6,494 bases of DNA. Origin: Fibrobacterota bacterium. Lineage in GTDB: Bacteria; Fibrobacterota; Chitinivibrionia; Chitinivibrionales; Chitinispirillaceae. Each line of letters starts with the position of its first letter. Position 1 is the first letter of the stretch. The translations under genes were made by a program, and so were the position numbers. The stretch is taken from contig JAEWVR010000038.1 of assembly GCA_023459055.1 (NCBI GenBank), positions 1 through 6,494 on the forward strand. The letters are read 5' to 3'. Of the stretch, positions 1 through 6,098 are shown piece by piece. The notes beneath the pieces were generated by a model, which worked only from the letters and a program-made list of their open reading frames with translations, was not told the DNA's origin and did no database searches.

Positions 1-58
1 AAAACAACTCATAAACTATACTGTAAAAAGTGTCGCTTTTCTTTGAAATCGCAGGGGG

Positions 59-122
59 TGCCGAATAGCTCCGGAATCCCCTGCCGAATACGGCCGGATT
101 AGGGTGCCGAATACGCCGGAAT
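59..122. repeat. Three tandem copies of a 23-bp-period repeat, possible IS21-family end
   Basis: Three related 18-19 nt units begin at 59, 82 and 105, exactly 23 bp apart. Each starts TGCCGAATA and ends near CCGGAAT or CCGGATT. Regularly spaced internal repeats next to a terminus are typical of IS21-family ends. The segment just outside (about 21-50, beginning TGTAAAAAGTGTCGC) would be the terminal part of a left end reading rightward. No istA or istB follows, so this would be a solitary end or the relic of a deleted element. GCAGGGG at 51-57 can also pair with CCCCTGC at 78-84. The repeat is plain in the sequence; the IS21 assignment is inferred from recalled family architecture. Confidence 0.45.
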
Positions 123-325
123 ATGCATTACTTGCCAATATTTTTTATTGTTTCTTTTGGTGCAATAAAATTTCTTATAAATAAGAACACTTTACGACTT
201 TACTTTTTTTTAGTATTAAGTATTCTTAAATATATCAACTGATCTCAAGAATAAAAAAACTATAATCGAATATTGTAAGTTCGCCACATCAGAAATTGAA
301 AATCCCCTTTGAAGGGGTTTGGGGT
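123..325. other. AT-rich non-coding spacer with a short CCCCTTTGAAGGGG hairpin
   Basis: No credible reading frame is visible on either strand. The stretch is very AT-rich, with several A and T runs. Near its right edge, about 303-317, CCCCTT and AAGGGG form a small hairpin followed by TTTGGGG. It lacks a clean U-run and has no gene directly upstream, so I do not call it a terminator. The segment separates the IS-like repeats from the intron-like sequence. Confidence 0.4.
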
Positions 326-545
326 AGATCTACGACGAACCAAAAGCATGATAATTCTGACGTGAAGAGTACTTGAGAGTAATCAATATAAGCGTGAGTG
401 CCGAAGGAATTGGGATAGCACAACGAAGTGAAAGTCCTGAAGTAGTCCCGGTTAAGTAGACGTAAACGAAAGGTCTGGAACCTAGTAAAGAAGCCATCCC
501 AAGGGCAACGACCCGAAGCCTACCATATATACTTGGGTGCGAATA
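326..545 (+). ncRNA. Group II intron domain I-like fragment, no intron-encoded protein
   Basis: The segment is rich in purine-flanked short stems and GAAA-type connections like those of bacterial group II intron domain I. Recognisable phrases in order are ACGAAGTGAAAGTCCT (423-438), GGTTAAGTAGACGTAAACG (450-468), AGGTCTGGAACCTAGTAAAG (471-490) and CGACCCGAAGCCTAC (509-523). Their order and spacing resemble domain I of several cyanobacterial and proteobacterial introns as I remember them. There is no clear GTGYG 5' boundary, no reverse transcriptase frame downstream, and no domain V hairpin in the window. If the assignment is right, this is a truncated, non-mobile remnant. Alternatives are another structured RNA or a coincidental match; a covariance-model search would settle it. 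Boundaries are approximate. Confidence 0.45.
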
Positions 546-786
546 GAAAAGGGCAGGGTACCCGATTCTGTATTTAATTTGACAAGTTTTCTGGGATTTT
601 TTAAAGATACTGATGTGGTTATTATCAGGAGCTGCATCGAGCAGGCGCCTCTCTCTAAAAGAAACGTATTGTATATAGGTAAAAATAGAGGTGATCTTTA
701 TATAGTACAGAGTCTGAAATGCTTCTATTTCGATATCCACAACTACTTGCTACATGTTACATGCTACAATCCAGCTTCTTCCCCTG
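546..786. other. Gene-free stretch with a promoter-like TTGACA motif and short TGCTACA repeats
   Basis: Open frames cross this stretch on both strands, but their translations look like no known family and run into neighbouring features in other frames, so I call no gene. A plus-strand TTGACA at 579-584 is followed after 17 nt by TAAAGA (602-607), which fits sigma-70 spacing but has no gene to drive. TGCTACA occurs at 748, 762 and 785, the last overlapping the stop codon of the minus-strand gene. No terminator with a U-run is visible for that gene. Confidence 0.35.
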
Positions 787-1236
787 CTACATCTCGTCAA
801 TTATCTGTTTCAACCGAGTCTGTAATGTCTCTGGTCGTTTTGCACTTGACAATTGAAGCCATATCTCTTTGCGTTTTGAGTGGGATAATTTATTATATCG
901 TGTCATGAGGTCGCTGTTAGTGGCGAGAATAGGCTGAAGTTCGGGATGAATTTCAACAATGCGTTCATCAGTATCTTCACAAATAGATACATGAATTTTA
1001 TGCCCGATATCTTTTCCGAGTTTACTTCTAATATCCTTTGATATGCCGATAATGTAACTGGTTGTACCCATTTTGACAAGAGAGCCGCGATATTCGATGT
1101 TTTCGAACAAACACTTTACTTTTATTCTTCCTGTTTTACCGAAAACCTCTTTCACATCATACGGAAAACTAATATATGCGCCACCTTTGCCAATCTCGGA
1201 TGTCTTGATCGTGGCTGTGTATTCTACAGATTTCAA
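787..1236 (-). CDS. DUF1905 and YdeI/OmpD-associated domain protein
   Basis: This 149-residue protein has the two-part architecture common in small bacterial proteins annotated as DUF1905 with a C-terminal YdeI/OmpD-associated (OmdA, bacteriocin-protection-like) domain. Residues about 4-88 match DUF1905: a beta-barrel-like stretch with IGKGGAYISFP, VFGKTGRIKV, YRGSLVKMG and YIIGISKDIRSKLGKDIGHKI. Residues about 98-147 carry the OmdA signature LSHSKRKEIWLQLSSAKRPE followed by a basic helix. The length is normal, and no signal peptide or membrane segment is seen, so it is probably cytoplasmic. The start is TTG; reading upstream in frame there is no ATG, while GGGAGA (1245-1250) lies 8 nt before the TTG. 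It stands alone, divergent from the downstream cluster, with its own promoter. Biochemical function is unknown; related proteins have been linked to stress or bacteriocin tolerance, which cannot be inferred for this one. The family call is firm. Confidence 0.88.
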   Translation of the reverse strand: MKSVEYTATIKTSEIGKGGAYISFPYDVKEVFGKTGRIKVKCLFENIEYRGSLVKMGTTSYIIGISKDIRSKLGKDIGHKIHVSICEDTDERIVEIHPELQPILATNSDLMTRYNKLSHSKRKEIWLQLSSAKRPETLQTRLKQIIDEM

Positions 1237-1244
1237 AGTAGTAT

Positions 1245-1250
1245 TCTCCC
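1245..1250 (-). promoter_or_regulatory. Ribosome binding site GGGAGA supporting the TTG start
   Basis: On the minus strand GGGAGA lies 8 nt upstream of the TTG at 1236. It is the only Shine-Dalgarno-like sequence near the N-terminus of the DUF1905 protein. It makes TTG the best start, although no ATG or GTG is available there. Confidence 0.55.
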
Positions 1251-1280
1251 GTGTTATGGTACAGCAATCACCTCATAAGT

Positions 1281-1309
1281 AGTATACTTCTTAATTTTGC
1301 AAAAAGCAA
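1281..1309 (-). promoter_or_regulatory. Sigma-70-type promoter for the DUF1905 gene
   Basis: Read on the minus strand, TTGCTT (1304-1309) is followed by a 17-nt spacer and TATACT (1281-1286), a close match to -35 and -10 consensus at ideal spacing. Transcription would begin near 1274 and give a leader of about 38 nt ending in the GGGAGA site and TTG start. The -35 box is part of an inverted repeat TTGC-AAAAA-GCAA (1297-1309), which could be an operator or chance in AT-rich DNA. Confidence 0.5.
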
Positions 1310-1596
1310 TATGTTAGTGATGATGGATGGTAAGTAGGGATAGCAATTTGATGGGTAATTACATAAGGCCGGTACTACACTGGTATATCAAACGCTGTAG
1401 TATATCAGATTTGTAATATCACTGTTGCACTACTGGTAACACTGCTTCTCGAAAAGCAATTTTTGTTGAAAAGAGACGTATTTTAAAATAATCTCATTGA
1501 GAAGGAGATACCGGATATTGTTTATTATCAGATTACTGTAAAAGTGTCTAAAAATTGTTTTGTTTCAAGACACTACCAATTATATTAAATAAAGAT
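1310..1596. other. Divergent intergenic region without a credible gene
   Basis: Only very short frames occur, such as a 21-codon frame from ATG at 1351 with no good ribosome site. A near-perfect Shine-Dalgarno, GAAGGAGATA (1501-1510), is followed only by frames of a few codons, so it may be chance or a remnant of a lost gene. TGCTT and AAGCA around 1445-1461, followed by ATTTTT, form a weak terminator-like hairpin with no gene upstream. A copy of a motif also found at 19-34 lies at 1534-1548. Confidence 0.4.
1544..1573. repeat. Inverted repeat GTGTCT/AGACAC upstream of the cluster promoter
   Basis: GTGTCT (1544-1549) and AGACAC (1568-1573) are perfect 6-bp arms separated by 18 nt of AT-rich DNA, and inner A and T runs can extend the pairing. 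It lies about 25 bp before the candidate -35 box of the plus-strand cluster, so it could be a regulator-binding site. No matching operator is known to me. Confidence 0.3.
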
Positions 1597-1624
1597 CTGA
1601 CAAAAACTAATTATGAAATATGAT
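1597..1624 (+). promoter_or_regulatory. Candidate sigma-70 promoter for the TIGR02757-ptsI cluster
   Basis: CTGACA (1597-1602) and TATGAT (1619-1624) each differ by one base from consensus and are separated by 16 nt. A transcript would begin near 1631 and give a leader of about 37 nt before the ATG at 1668. No sigma-54 type GG/GC element with correct spacing was found here. Confidence 0.42.
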
Positions 1625-1667
1625 ATGATGTAATTCTGGAACCTTTTATTGGCGGTCTGTGACTGTT

Positions 1668-2462
1668 ATGAGTAGTAATAATCTGAAAAACTATCTTGAA
1701 ACAACTTTTACGAAGTATCACAAACCCGTATTTCTGCGCCTTGACCCTCTTCTTTGCGTACACAGGTTTTCAAATAATAACGATGTTGAGGCATGTGCGT
1801 TTCTTGCATCCTCAATTGCTTACGGCCGCGCCGAGATGATTGTTCGTAGTGTCAATTTGTTACTCGATAAAATGGATCAGGAACCATCATCGTTTATTAT
1901 GAACACTGGCTTGAAAGAGAAACTGAAAATATTTAAAGGTTTTAAACACCGCTTTAACGCATCCGATGACATTGCACTGCTTCTCGATTGCTTACGACAT
2001 GTCAGGATGGAGTATGGCAGTCTTGAAACACTGTTTTGCGCTGTGCAGCAAGGTGAGACTGTCAGGCAGAATCTTGATCATTACACTATCGCTATCAAGA
2101 AAATAGCACGGATACTTTCAAAGACGGTATATCCGACTTTTGACTATCTTTTCCCGTCGCCATCATCGGGGAGTGCCTGCAAGAGACTCAATATGTTTTT
2201 ACGGTGGATGGTTCGGGAACGGGATGGTATCGATTTTGGATTGTGGAAAAATGTTACACCATCATTACTTATTATGCCGGTAGATACACATATTGCCCGG
2301 ATTGCCACGTCGCTTGGGTTTACAAAAAGAAGAACAGCTGACTGGCGGATGGCTGAAGAGATCACTGGTGCATTACGTAAATTTGATTTCAATGATCCTG
2401 TACGATTTGATTTTTCTCTATGCAGAGCTGGAATGGTTACATTCAGGAAGGAAGCGGCATGA
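1668..2462 (+). CDS. TIGR02757 (DUF2400) family protein
   Basis: This 264-residue protein is a clear TIGR02757/DUF2400 member. Family hallmarks in order are LDPLLCVHRF with the conserved DP (26-27), AFLASSIAYGRAEMI (44-58), a KHRF segment near 93-96, SACKRLNMFLRWMVR (169-183), IDFGLWKNVTPSLLIMPVDTH (188-208) and TADWRMAEEITGALRKFDFNDPVRFDFSL (223-251). Its function is not established. The conserved CKRLNxFLRWMVR and PxDTH blocks recall helix-hairpin-helix DNA glycosylase folds, so a nucleic-acid role has been suspected; that is inference. No signal peptide or membrane span is visible. ATG at 1668 is preferred because family members begin just before the NNLKNYLET-type helix, but an in-frame GTG at 1659 is possible; neither start has a strong ribosome site (GGCGG at 1651-1655). 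Its stop overlaps the next start as ATGA, so it is co-translated with ptsI. Confidence 0.9.
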   Translation: MSSNNLKNYLETTFTKYHKPVFLRLDPLLCVHRFSNNNDVEACAFLASSIAYGRAEMIVRSVNLLLDKMDQEPSSFIMNTGLKEKLKIFKGFKHRFNASDDIALLLDCLRHVRMEYGSLETLFCAVQQGETVRQNLDHYTIAIKKIARILSKTVYPTFDYLFPSPSSGSACKRLNMFLRWMVRERDGIDFGLWKNVTPSLLIMPVDTHIARIATSLGFTKRRTADWRMAEEITGALRKFDFNDPVRFDFSLCRAGMVTFRKEAA

Positions 2463-4117
2463 ATGGGCAGACGGTAAATACTGACAGAAGCGAGATGAAG
2501 TTTAAAGGTCTGTCAATAAGCTCCGGGCGTATCAGCGGGCGGGCGTGCCTCTATTCTGCGGAACGTCACAAGGCGGTTATTGAATACTCGCTTATCAGTG
2601 ACGAATCTATAAAAAGTGAACTGGAACGGTTTGACGAAGTAAGAAAGAACTGTTCTGATGAACTCGACAGGATTGCCAGTGAGGTTGAAGTATCCATTGG
2701 ACATGCAGAGTCTGAGATCTTTCAGACACAAAAACATATCATGAATGATCCGAAAGTCATTGATTCGATAAAGAAAATGGTTACTGAGCATCGAAGAAAT
2801 GTTGAGTGGGCCATTTCCGATGTATTTAGTGCCTATGAGGATAAGTTTGCAAATCTTGACAATCAATATCTGCGGGAGAGAGCTTCTGATATTGGAGAAA
2901 TACGCAGGCGTCTGCTTAATCGGCTTGGTAACAAAAAAAGCGGTTTTGTTTGTGAAGGACAGTCGCATTGTATCAAGGGCGATAGCAGAATTATCGTTGC
3001 AGAGGAACTTACACCTGACATGATTGTTAATATGAATCTTGACAAAGTGTTAGGGTTTGTGACTGAAAAAGGCGGCATTACATCACATGCTGCCATTATT
3101 GCACGATCTGTCGGCTTCCCGTCTGTAACGGGTATTCACGGGATCATGAATTATGTACGGTGTGGAGATCAGCTGCTTATTGATGGCGATAGTGGTGATG
3201 TGTATCTGTTGCCTGATGAAAAAACGATTACGGAATTATCACCGGTTGAAAATGTTGAAACCGGTGCTGTCTGCATGCTTAATTCACCAGAAGGAACACA
3301 GGTGCTTGCAAATGCAAGTACGCTTGATGATGTTCGCTTTGCGTCAAGTATTGGTGCTGATGGAATCGGATTGTTCAGAACAGAAATTCAGTTTATCAAA
3401 TCAGAAAAACTGCTGTCAGAGGATGAACAGTTTGAATTTTATAACAACGCAGCCGATGCTATTAAAGGCAAAGTCGTTACATTTCGTATGCTTGACGTCG
3501 GAGGAGATAAACCACTGCCGTTTTTACGGATTAAAAAAGAGGCGAATCCCTACCTGGGATGGCGCGGGGCACGGTTTTTACTGGGTAATCCTGATATATT
3601 TGATGCACAACTGAGAGCTCTTGGAAGAGTGGCCCTGAATCATAAAATCCGCATCTTGTTTCCAATGGTTGTTGATGCTCATCAGGCTGAAGAACTGCTG
3701 GTACGGGCACGCGTTGCTATCGGTTCTTTACCGGGGGCTGAAAAAAACATTGAGTATGGTGTGATGTTCGAGGTGCCCAGCGCGTTTCTTCAGGCTAAGA
3801 AGATACTGGATCTGGTAGATTTCGGTAGTGTCGGCTCAAATGATCTGATTCAATATCTTTTTGCAATTGACAGATCGAATGAACTCGTGTCTCAGGATTA
3901 TAATCCGGAACATCCGGTGCTGTGGGATCTGCTTACAATGCTTGCCGATGAAGCCAACCGGCAGAATAAACCATTGTCAATTTGCGGTGAAATGGCCGGC
4001 AGGGAAGGTATACCCACACGGTTGATTCAAACCGGAATTACAGCATTGAGCGTAACACCGCGACTTATTCCAAGGGTTCGTAATGAGATGGCTAAATGTG
4101 CCGGTGTTATTAAGTAG
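2459..4117 (+). CDS. ptsI: PTS Enzyme I (phosphoenolpyruvate-protein phosphotransferase)
   Basis: Enzyme I autophosphorylates from PEP and passes the phosphate to HPr in the cytoplasm. The 552-residue product has the full layout: an N-terminal HPr-binding helical region (about 13-140), the swivelling phosphohistidine domain with GGITSHAAIIARS and active His210, and a C-terminal PEP-binding TIM barrel. Key residues matching E. coli EI are Arg307 (LFRTE), Arg343 with VGGDK, Glu438 (GVMFEVPSA), Asn461-Asp462 (GSNDLIQY) and catalytic Cys509 (SICGEMAG). The ATG at 2459 overlaps the upstream stop as ATGA and follows AGGAAGGA at good spacing. In-frame ATGs at 2420 (inside the upstream gene) and 2495 (start MKFKGLSIS, nearer typical EI N-termini) are alternatives. 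It is slightly shorter than the usual 570-575 residues. No HPr, HPr kinase or Enzyme II gene is in the window. The enzyme is probably active; its role in sugar uptake or regulation is unresolved. Confidence 0.93.
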   Translation: MNGQTVNTDRSEMKFKGLSISSGRISGRACLYSAERHKAVIEYSLISDESIKSELERFDEVRKNCSDELDRIASEVEVSIGHAESEIFQTQKHIMNDPKVIDSIKKMVTEHRRNVEWAISDVFSAYEDKFANLDNQYLRERASDIGEIRRRLLNRLGNKKSGFVCEGQSHCIKGDSRIIVAEELTPDMIVNMNLDKVLGFVTEKGGITSHAAIIARSVGFPSVTGIHGIMNYVRCGDQLLIDGDSGDVYLLPDEKTITELSPVENVETGAVCMLNSPEGTQVLANASTLDDVRFASSIGADGIGLFRTEIQFIKSEKLLSEDEQFEFYNNAADAIKGKVVTFRMLDVGGDKPLPFLRIKKEANPYLGWRGARFLLGNPDIFDAQLRALGRVALNHKIRILFPMVVDAHQAEELLVRARVAIGSLPGAEKNIEYGVMFEVPSAFLQAKKILDLVDFGSVGSNDLIQYLFAIDRSNELVSQDYNPEHPVLWDLLTMLADEANRQNKPLSICGEMAGREGIPTRLIQTGITALSVTPRLIPRVRNEMAKCAGVIK

Positions 4118-4206
4118 ATACAGATGATACTACTGATGCCAATCATACTGTTGTATTATGTACTGCATGGATTTTAAAAGTAAACGGATACAGGGCAATT
4201 ATATAC
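4118..4206 (+). other. 89-bp spacer between ptsI and the sigma-54 activator gene
   Basis: The gap has no strong terminator, so read-through from ptsI is plausible. TTGTAT at 4151-4156 with an AT-rich segment 17-18 nt later is only a weak promoter match. AGGGC (4192-4196), 10 nt before the ATG at 4207, is a modest ribosome site for the activator. Confidence 0.3.
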
Positions 4207-5973
4207 ATGAAAAATGGAGTTCTTTTCCTTGACGCAGATCATGTAGCATCACGCATAGCACAAATTGTTGCACGGGAATATGCTACATCTGAAATAAGGA
4301 TTGACAGTGCCGGCGCTGTGCCTTTGGCAGAGACACCCGGATTGAAACAGATGTTAAGGTCGATAAATGTTCCATGGGGACAATCTGTTACCATTGAGAA
4401 TGTCGCTCACAACAGGTATGATCTTGTCGTTGCACTATTCGAATCTGACTCAATAAATCAACTGGTTTTTCCGGGCATTCCACCTGTTCTGAAATGGAAA
4501 ATTGTTCAGCCGGATATCAGAACTCCGGAAACCTTCCGCAAATGCATCGATTCGCTTATTCTTAATATTCGCGATCTTTTTACAAAAGGGTACTATCATG
4601 CTTTAATGCAGCAGGCCGGACTGTTCGGTGATGTACTTGACAGTTTGAATGATGGCATAATTGCGCATGATCTGGATCGGAAAATCGTTGTGTTTAGTAA
4701 AGGCGCAGAACGGCTTACCGGTATTAAACGTGATGATGCTCTCGGACGGGACTGTCATGAAATAATCAAACCCGATTTTTGCGGGGAACAGTGTCTGTTT
4801 TGTGACGGAAAACATGACTTTTCGAAAATGGAATCATCGTCGTATTCAACACTATTACTTGGAGATGATGGAGAGAGAAAAGAGCTTGATGTAACGAGGG
4901 TACCGTTCAGGAGTGATCGTGGTACGGTCATTGGTGCCATCGCGACAATTCATGACAATACAAGAATGCGGGAACTGGAAACAAAGCTTGGTGAGTTAGA
5001 ATCGTTTAGCGGCATTATCGGGCAGGATTACAAGATGCTTGATGTATTTGCGCTTATCAGGGATCTTGCAGGAAGCGATTTTCCGGTCATTATCACTGGG
5101 GAAAGCGGTACGGGCAAGGAGCTTGTTGCTGCTGCTGTACATAAAGAGAGCAGGCGAAGGGATAAACTTTTTGTACCTGTCAATTGTGGCGCACTCCCGG
5201 AAGGCACTCTTGAAAGCGAATTGTTTGGTCATGTAAAGGGTTCATTTACAGGTGCAATCAGGGATAAAAAAGGACGGTTTGAACTTGCGGATAAAGGCAC
5301 ACTCTTTCTTGATGAAATCGGAGAATTGTCTTTACGAATGCAGGTGAAACTGCTTCGTGTCCTGCAGGAAGGTGTATTTGAACCGGTTGGCAGCGAGCAC
5401 TCAAAGAAAGTCGATGTTCGCATCATATGTGCTACGAACAGAAATCTCAAGGAAATGGTTGCAGCAGGAACATTCCGGGAAGATCTGTTTTATAGACTTG
5501 CCGTTGTACCAATTGAAATACCGCCATTACGTGACCGCAGAAATGATATTCCCTTACTTGTAAAGCATTTTCTCAGCAGGAACATGTTTAAAAGTGATGC
5601 GGTGAAAACAGGTATTTCCGATGATGCGCTGTCAAATATGATGAACTACCGGTGGCCCGGTAATGTACGTCAATTGCAAAATGCCATACAGTTTGCACTT
5701 ATAAAATGTAAAGGTGCAATCATTCAGAGAGAACATCTGCCACCAGAAATTACCAGTGCAGTAATGAAATCAGGATCACCCGACTTTCATACACCCGGTA
5801 AAGCAGGACGAAAACCAAAGCTTGCGGTTGATATTGTTGAAAAGGCATTACTCAAATCGGGTGGAAACAAGGCAAAAGCCGCCAGAATTCTGGGTGTGGG
5901 CAGGGCGACGCTATACAATTTTATTGGTGCAAACAGGAATGTACTTGATGTATTTGTAGAGGATGAAGTGTAA
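4207..5973 (+). CDS. Sigma-54-dependent activator with LMW-phosphatase-like and PAS domains
   Basis: This 588-residue protein is a bacterial enhancer-binding protein that would remodel sigma-54 RNA polymerase using ATP. Residues 1-130 resemble a low-molecular-weight protein tyrosine phosphatase/arsenate reductase fold: LFLDADHVASRIAQ (6-19), the SAG motif (34-36), YDLVVALFES (71-80) and a WKIVQPD block (97-103). The P-loop CxGNxCR is gone (Asp9 where Cys is expected, no loop Arg), so it is probably a pseudo-enzyme. A PAS domain follows (about 137-255) with Cys183, 192, 196 and 199. The AAA+ core is intact: Walker A GESGTGKE (298-305), sigma-54 contact loop GSFTGA (345-350), Walker B LFLDE (366-370), sensor I ATNRN, FREDLFYRL arginine region and WPGNVRQL (483-490). 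A basic GRKPK linker (534-538) leads to a Fis-type HTH (about 552-573, GGNKAKAARILGVGRATLYNF). It lies 89 bp after ptsI. Target promoters and signal are unknown. Confidence 0.92.
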   Translation: MKNGVLFLDADHVASRIAQIVAREYATSEIRIDSAGAVPLAETPGLKQMLRSINVPWGQSVTIENVAHNRYDLVVALFESDSINQLVFPGIPPVLKWKIVQPDIRTPETFRKCIDSLILNIRDLFTKGYYHALMQQAGLFGDVLDSLNDGIIAHDLDRKIVVFSKGAERLTGIKRDDALGRDCHEIIKPDFCGEQCLFCDGKHDFSKMESSSYSTLLLGDDGERKELDVTRVPFRSDRGTVIGAIATIHDNTRMRELETKLGELESFSGIIGQDYKMLDVFALIRDLAGSDFPVIITGESGTGKELVAAAVHKESRRRDKLFVPVNCGALPEGTLESELFGHVKGSFTGAIRDKKGRFELADKGTLFLDEIGELSLRMQVKLLRVLQEGVFEPVGSEHSKKVDVRIICATNRNLKEMVAAGTFREDLFYRLAVVPIEIPPLRDRRNDIPLLVKHFLSRNMFKSDAVKTGISDDALSNMMNYRWPGNVRQLQNAIQFALIKCKGAIIQREHLPPEITSAVMKSGSPDFHTPGKAGRKPKLAVDIVEKALLKSGGNKAKAARILGVGRATLYNFIGANRNVLDVFVEDEV

Positions 5974-5995
5974 TAAATGATAACACCCAGTGCTA

Positions 5996-6018
5996 ACAGG
6001 AATAGAGGGCTCTCCTGT
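5996..6018 (+). terminator. Weak hairpin downstream of the activator gene
   Basis: ACAGGA (5996-6001) pairs with TCCTGT (6013-6018), with a small AG/CT extension inside an 11-nt loop. It starts 23 nt after the TAA stop, where a terminator is expected, but CAATTATAT follows instead of a U-run. It may be a weak intrinsic terminator or a 3'-end stabilising stem. Confidence 0.3.
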
Positions 6019-6098
6019 CAATTATATAAAATCTGTTATTGCTTCAAGTCTGCGTTACTGTACATTTTGGTAATAAAAAGGTAAACGGGAAAATTTTT

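Noticed and set aside
579..607. TTGACA-17-TAAAGA promoter match
   Set aside because: The motif fits spacing rules but leads to no gene; it is kept only as a note within the gene-free stretch.
330..740. 136-codon minus-strand open frame
   Set aside because: It runs antisense through the group II intron-like sequence, and its translation is low-complexity and unlike any family I recognise.
537..908. 123-codon plus-strand open frame
   Set aside because: It overlaps the DUF1905 gene on the opposite strand, has no family resemblance, begins inside the intron-like segment and lacks a clear ribosome site.
1351..1416. 21-codon plus-strand frame starting MGNYIRPV
   Set aside because: It has no convincing ribosome site or similarity; frames of this size are expected by chance.
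1649..1667. Possible sigma-54 -24/-12 element (TTGGCGGTCTGTGACTG) before the TIGR02757 gene
   Set aside because: The -12 half lacks the GC-containing TTGC-like element at proper spacing, and it lies too near the start codon.
2513..2968. 151-codon minus-strand open frame
   Set aside because: It is antisense to the Enzyme I N-terminal region, with no independent start signal or recognisable domain.
3153..3614. 153-codon plus-strand open frame inside ptsI
   Set aside because: It is a frame-shifted shadow of the well-supported Enzyme I coding sequence, with a Cys- and Met-rich translation of no family type.
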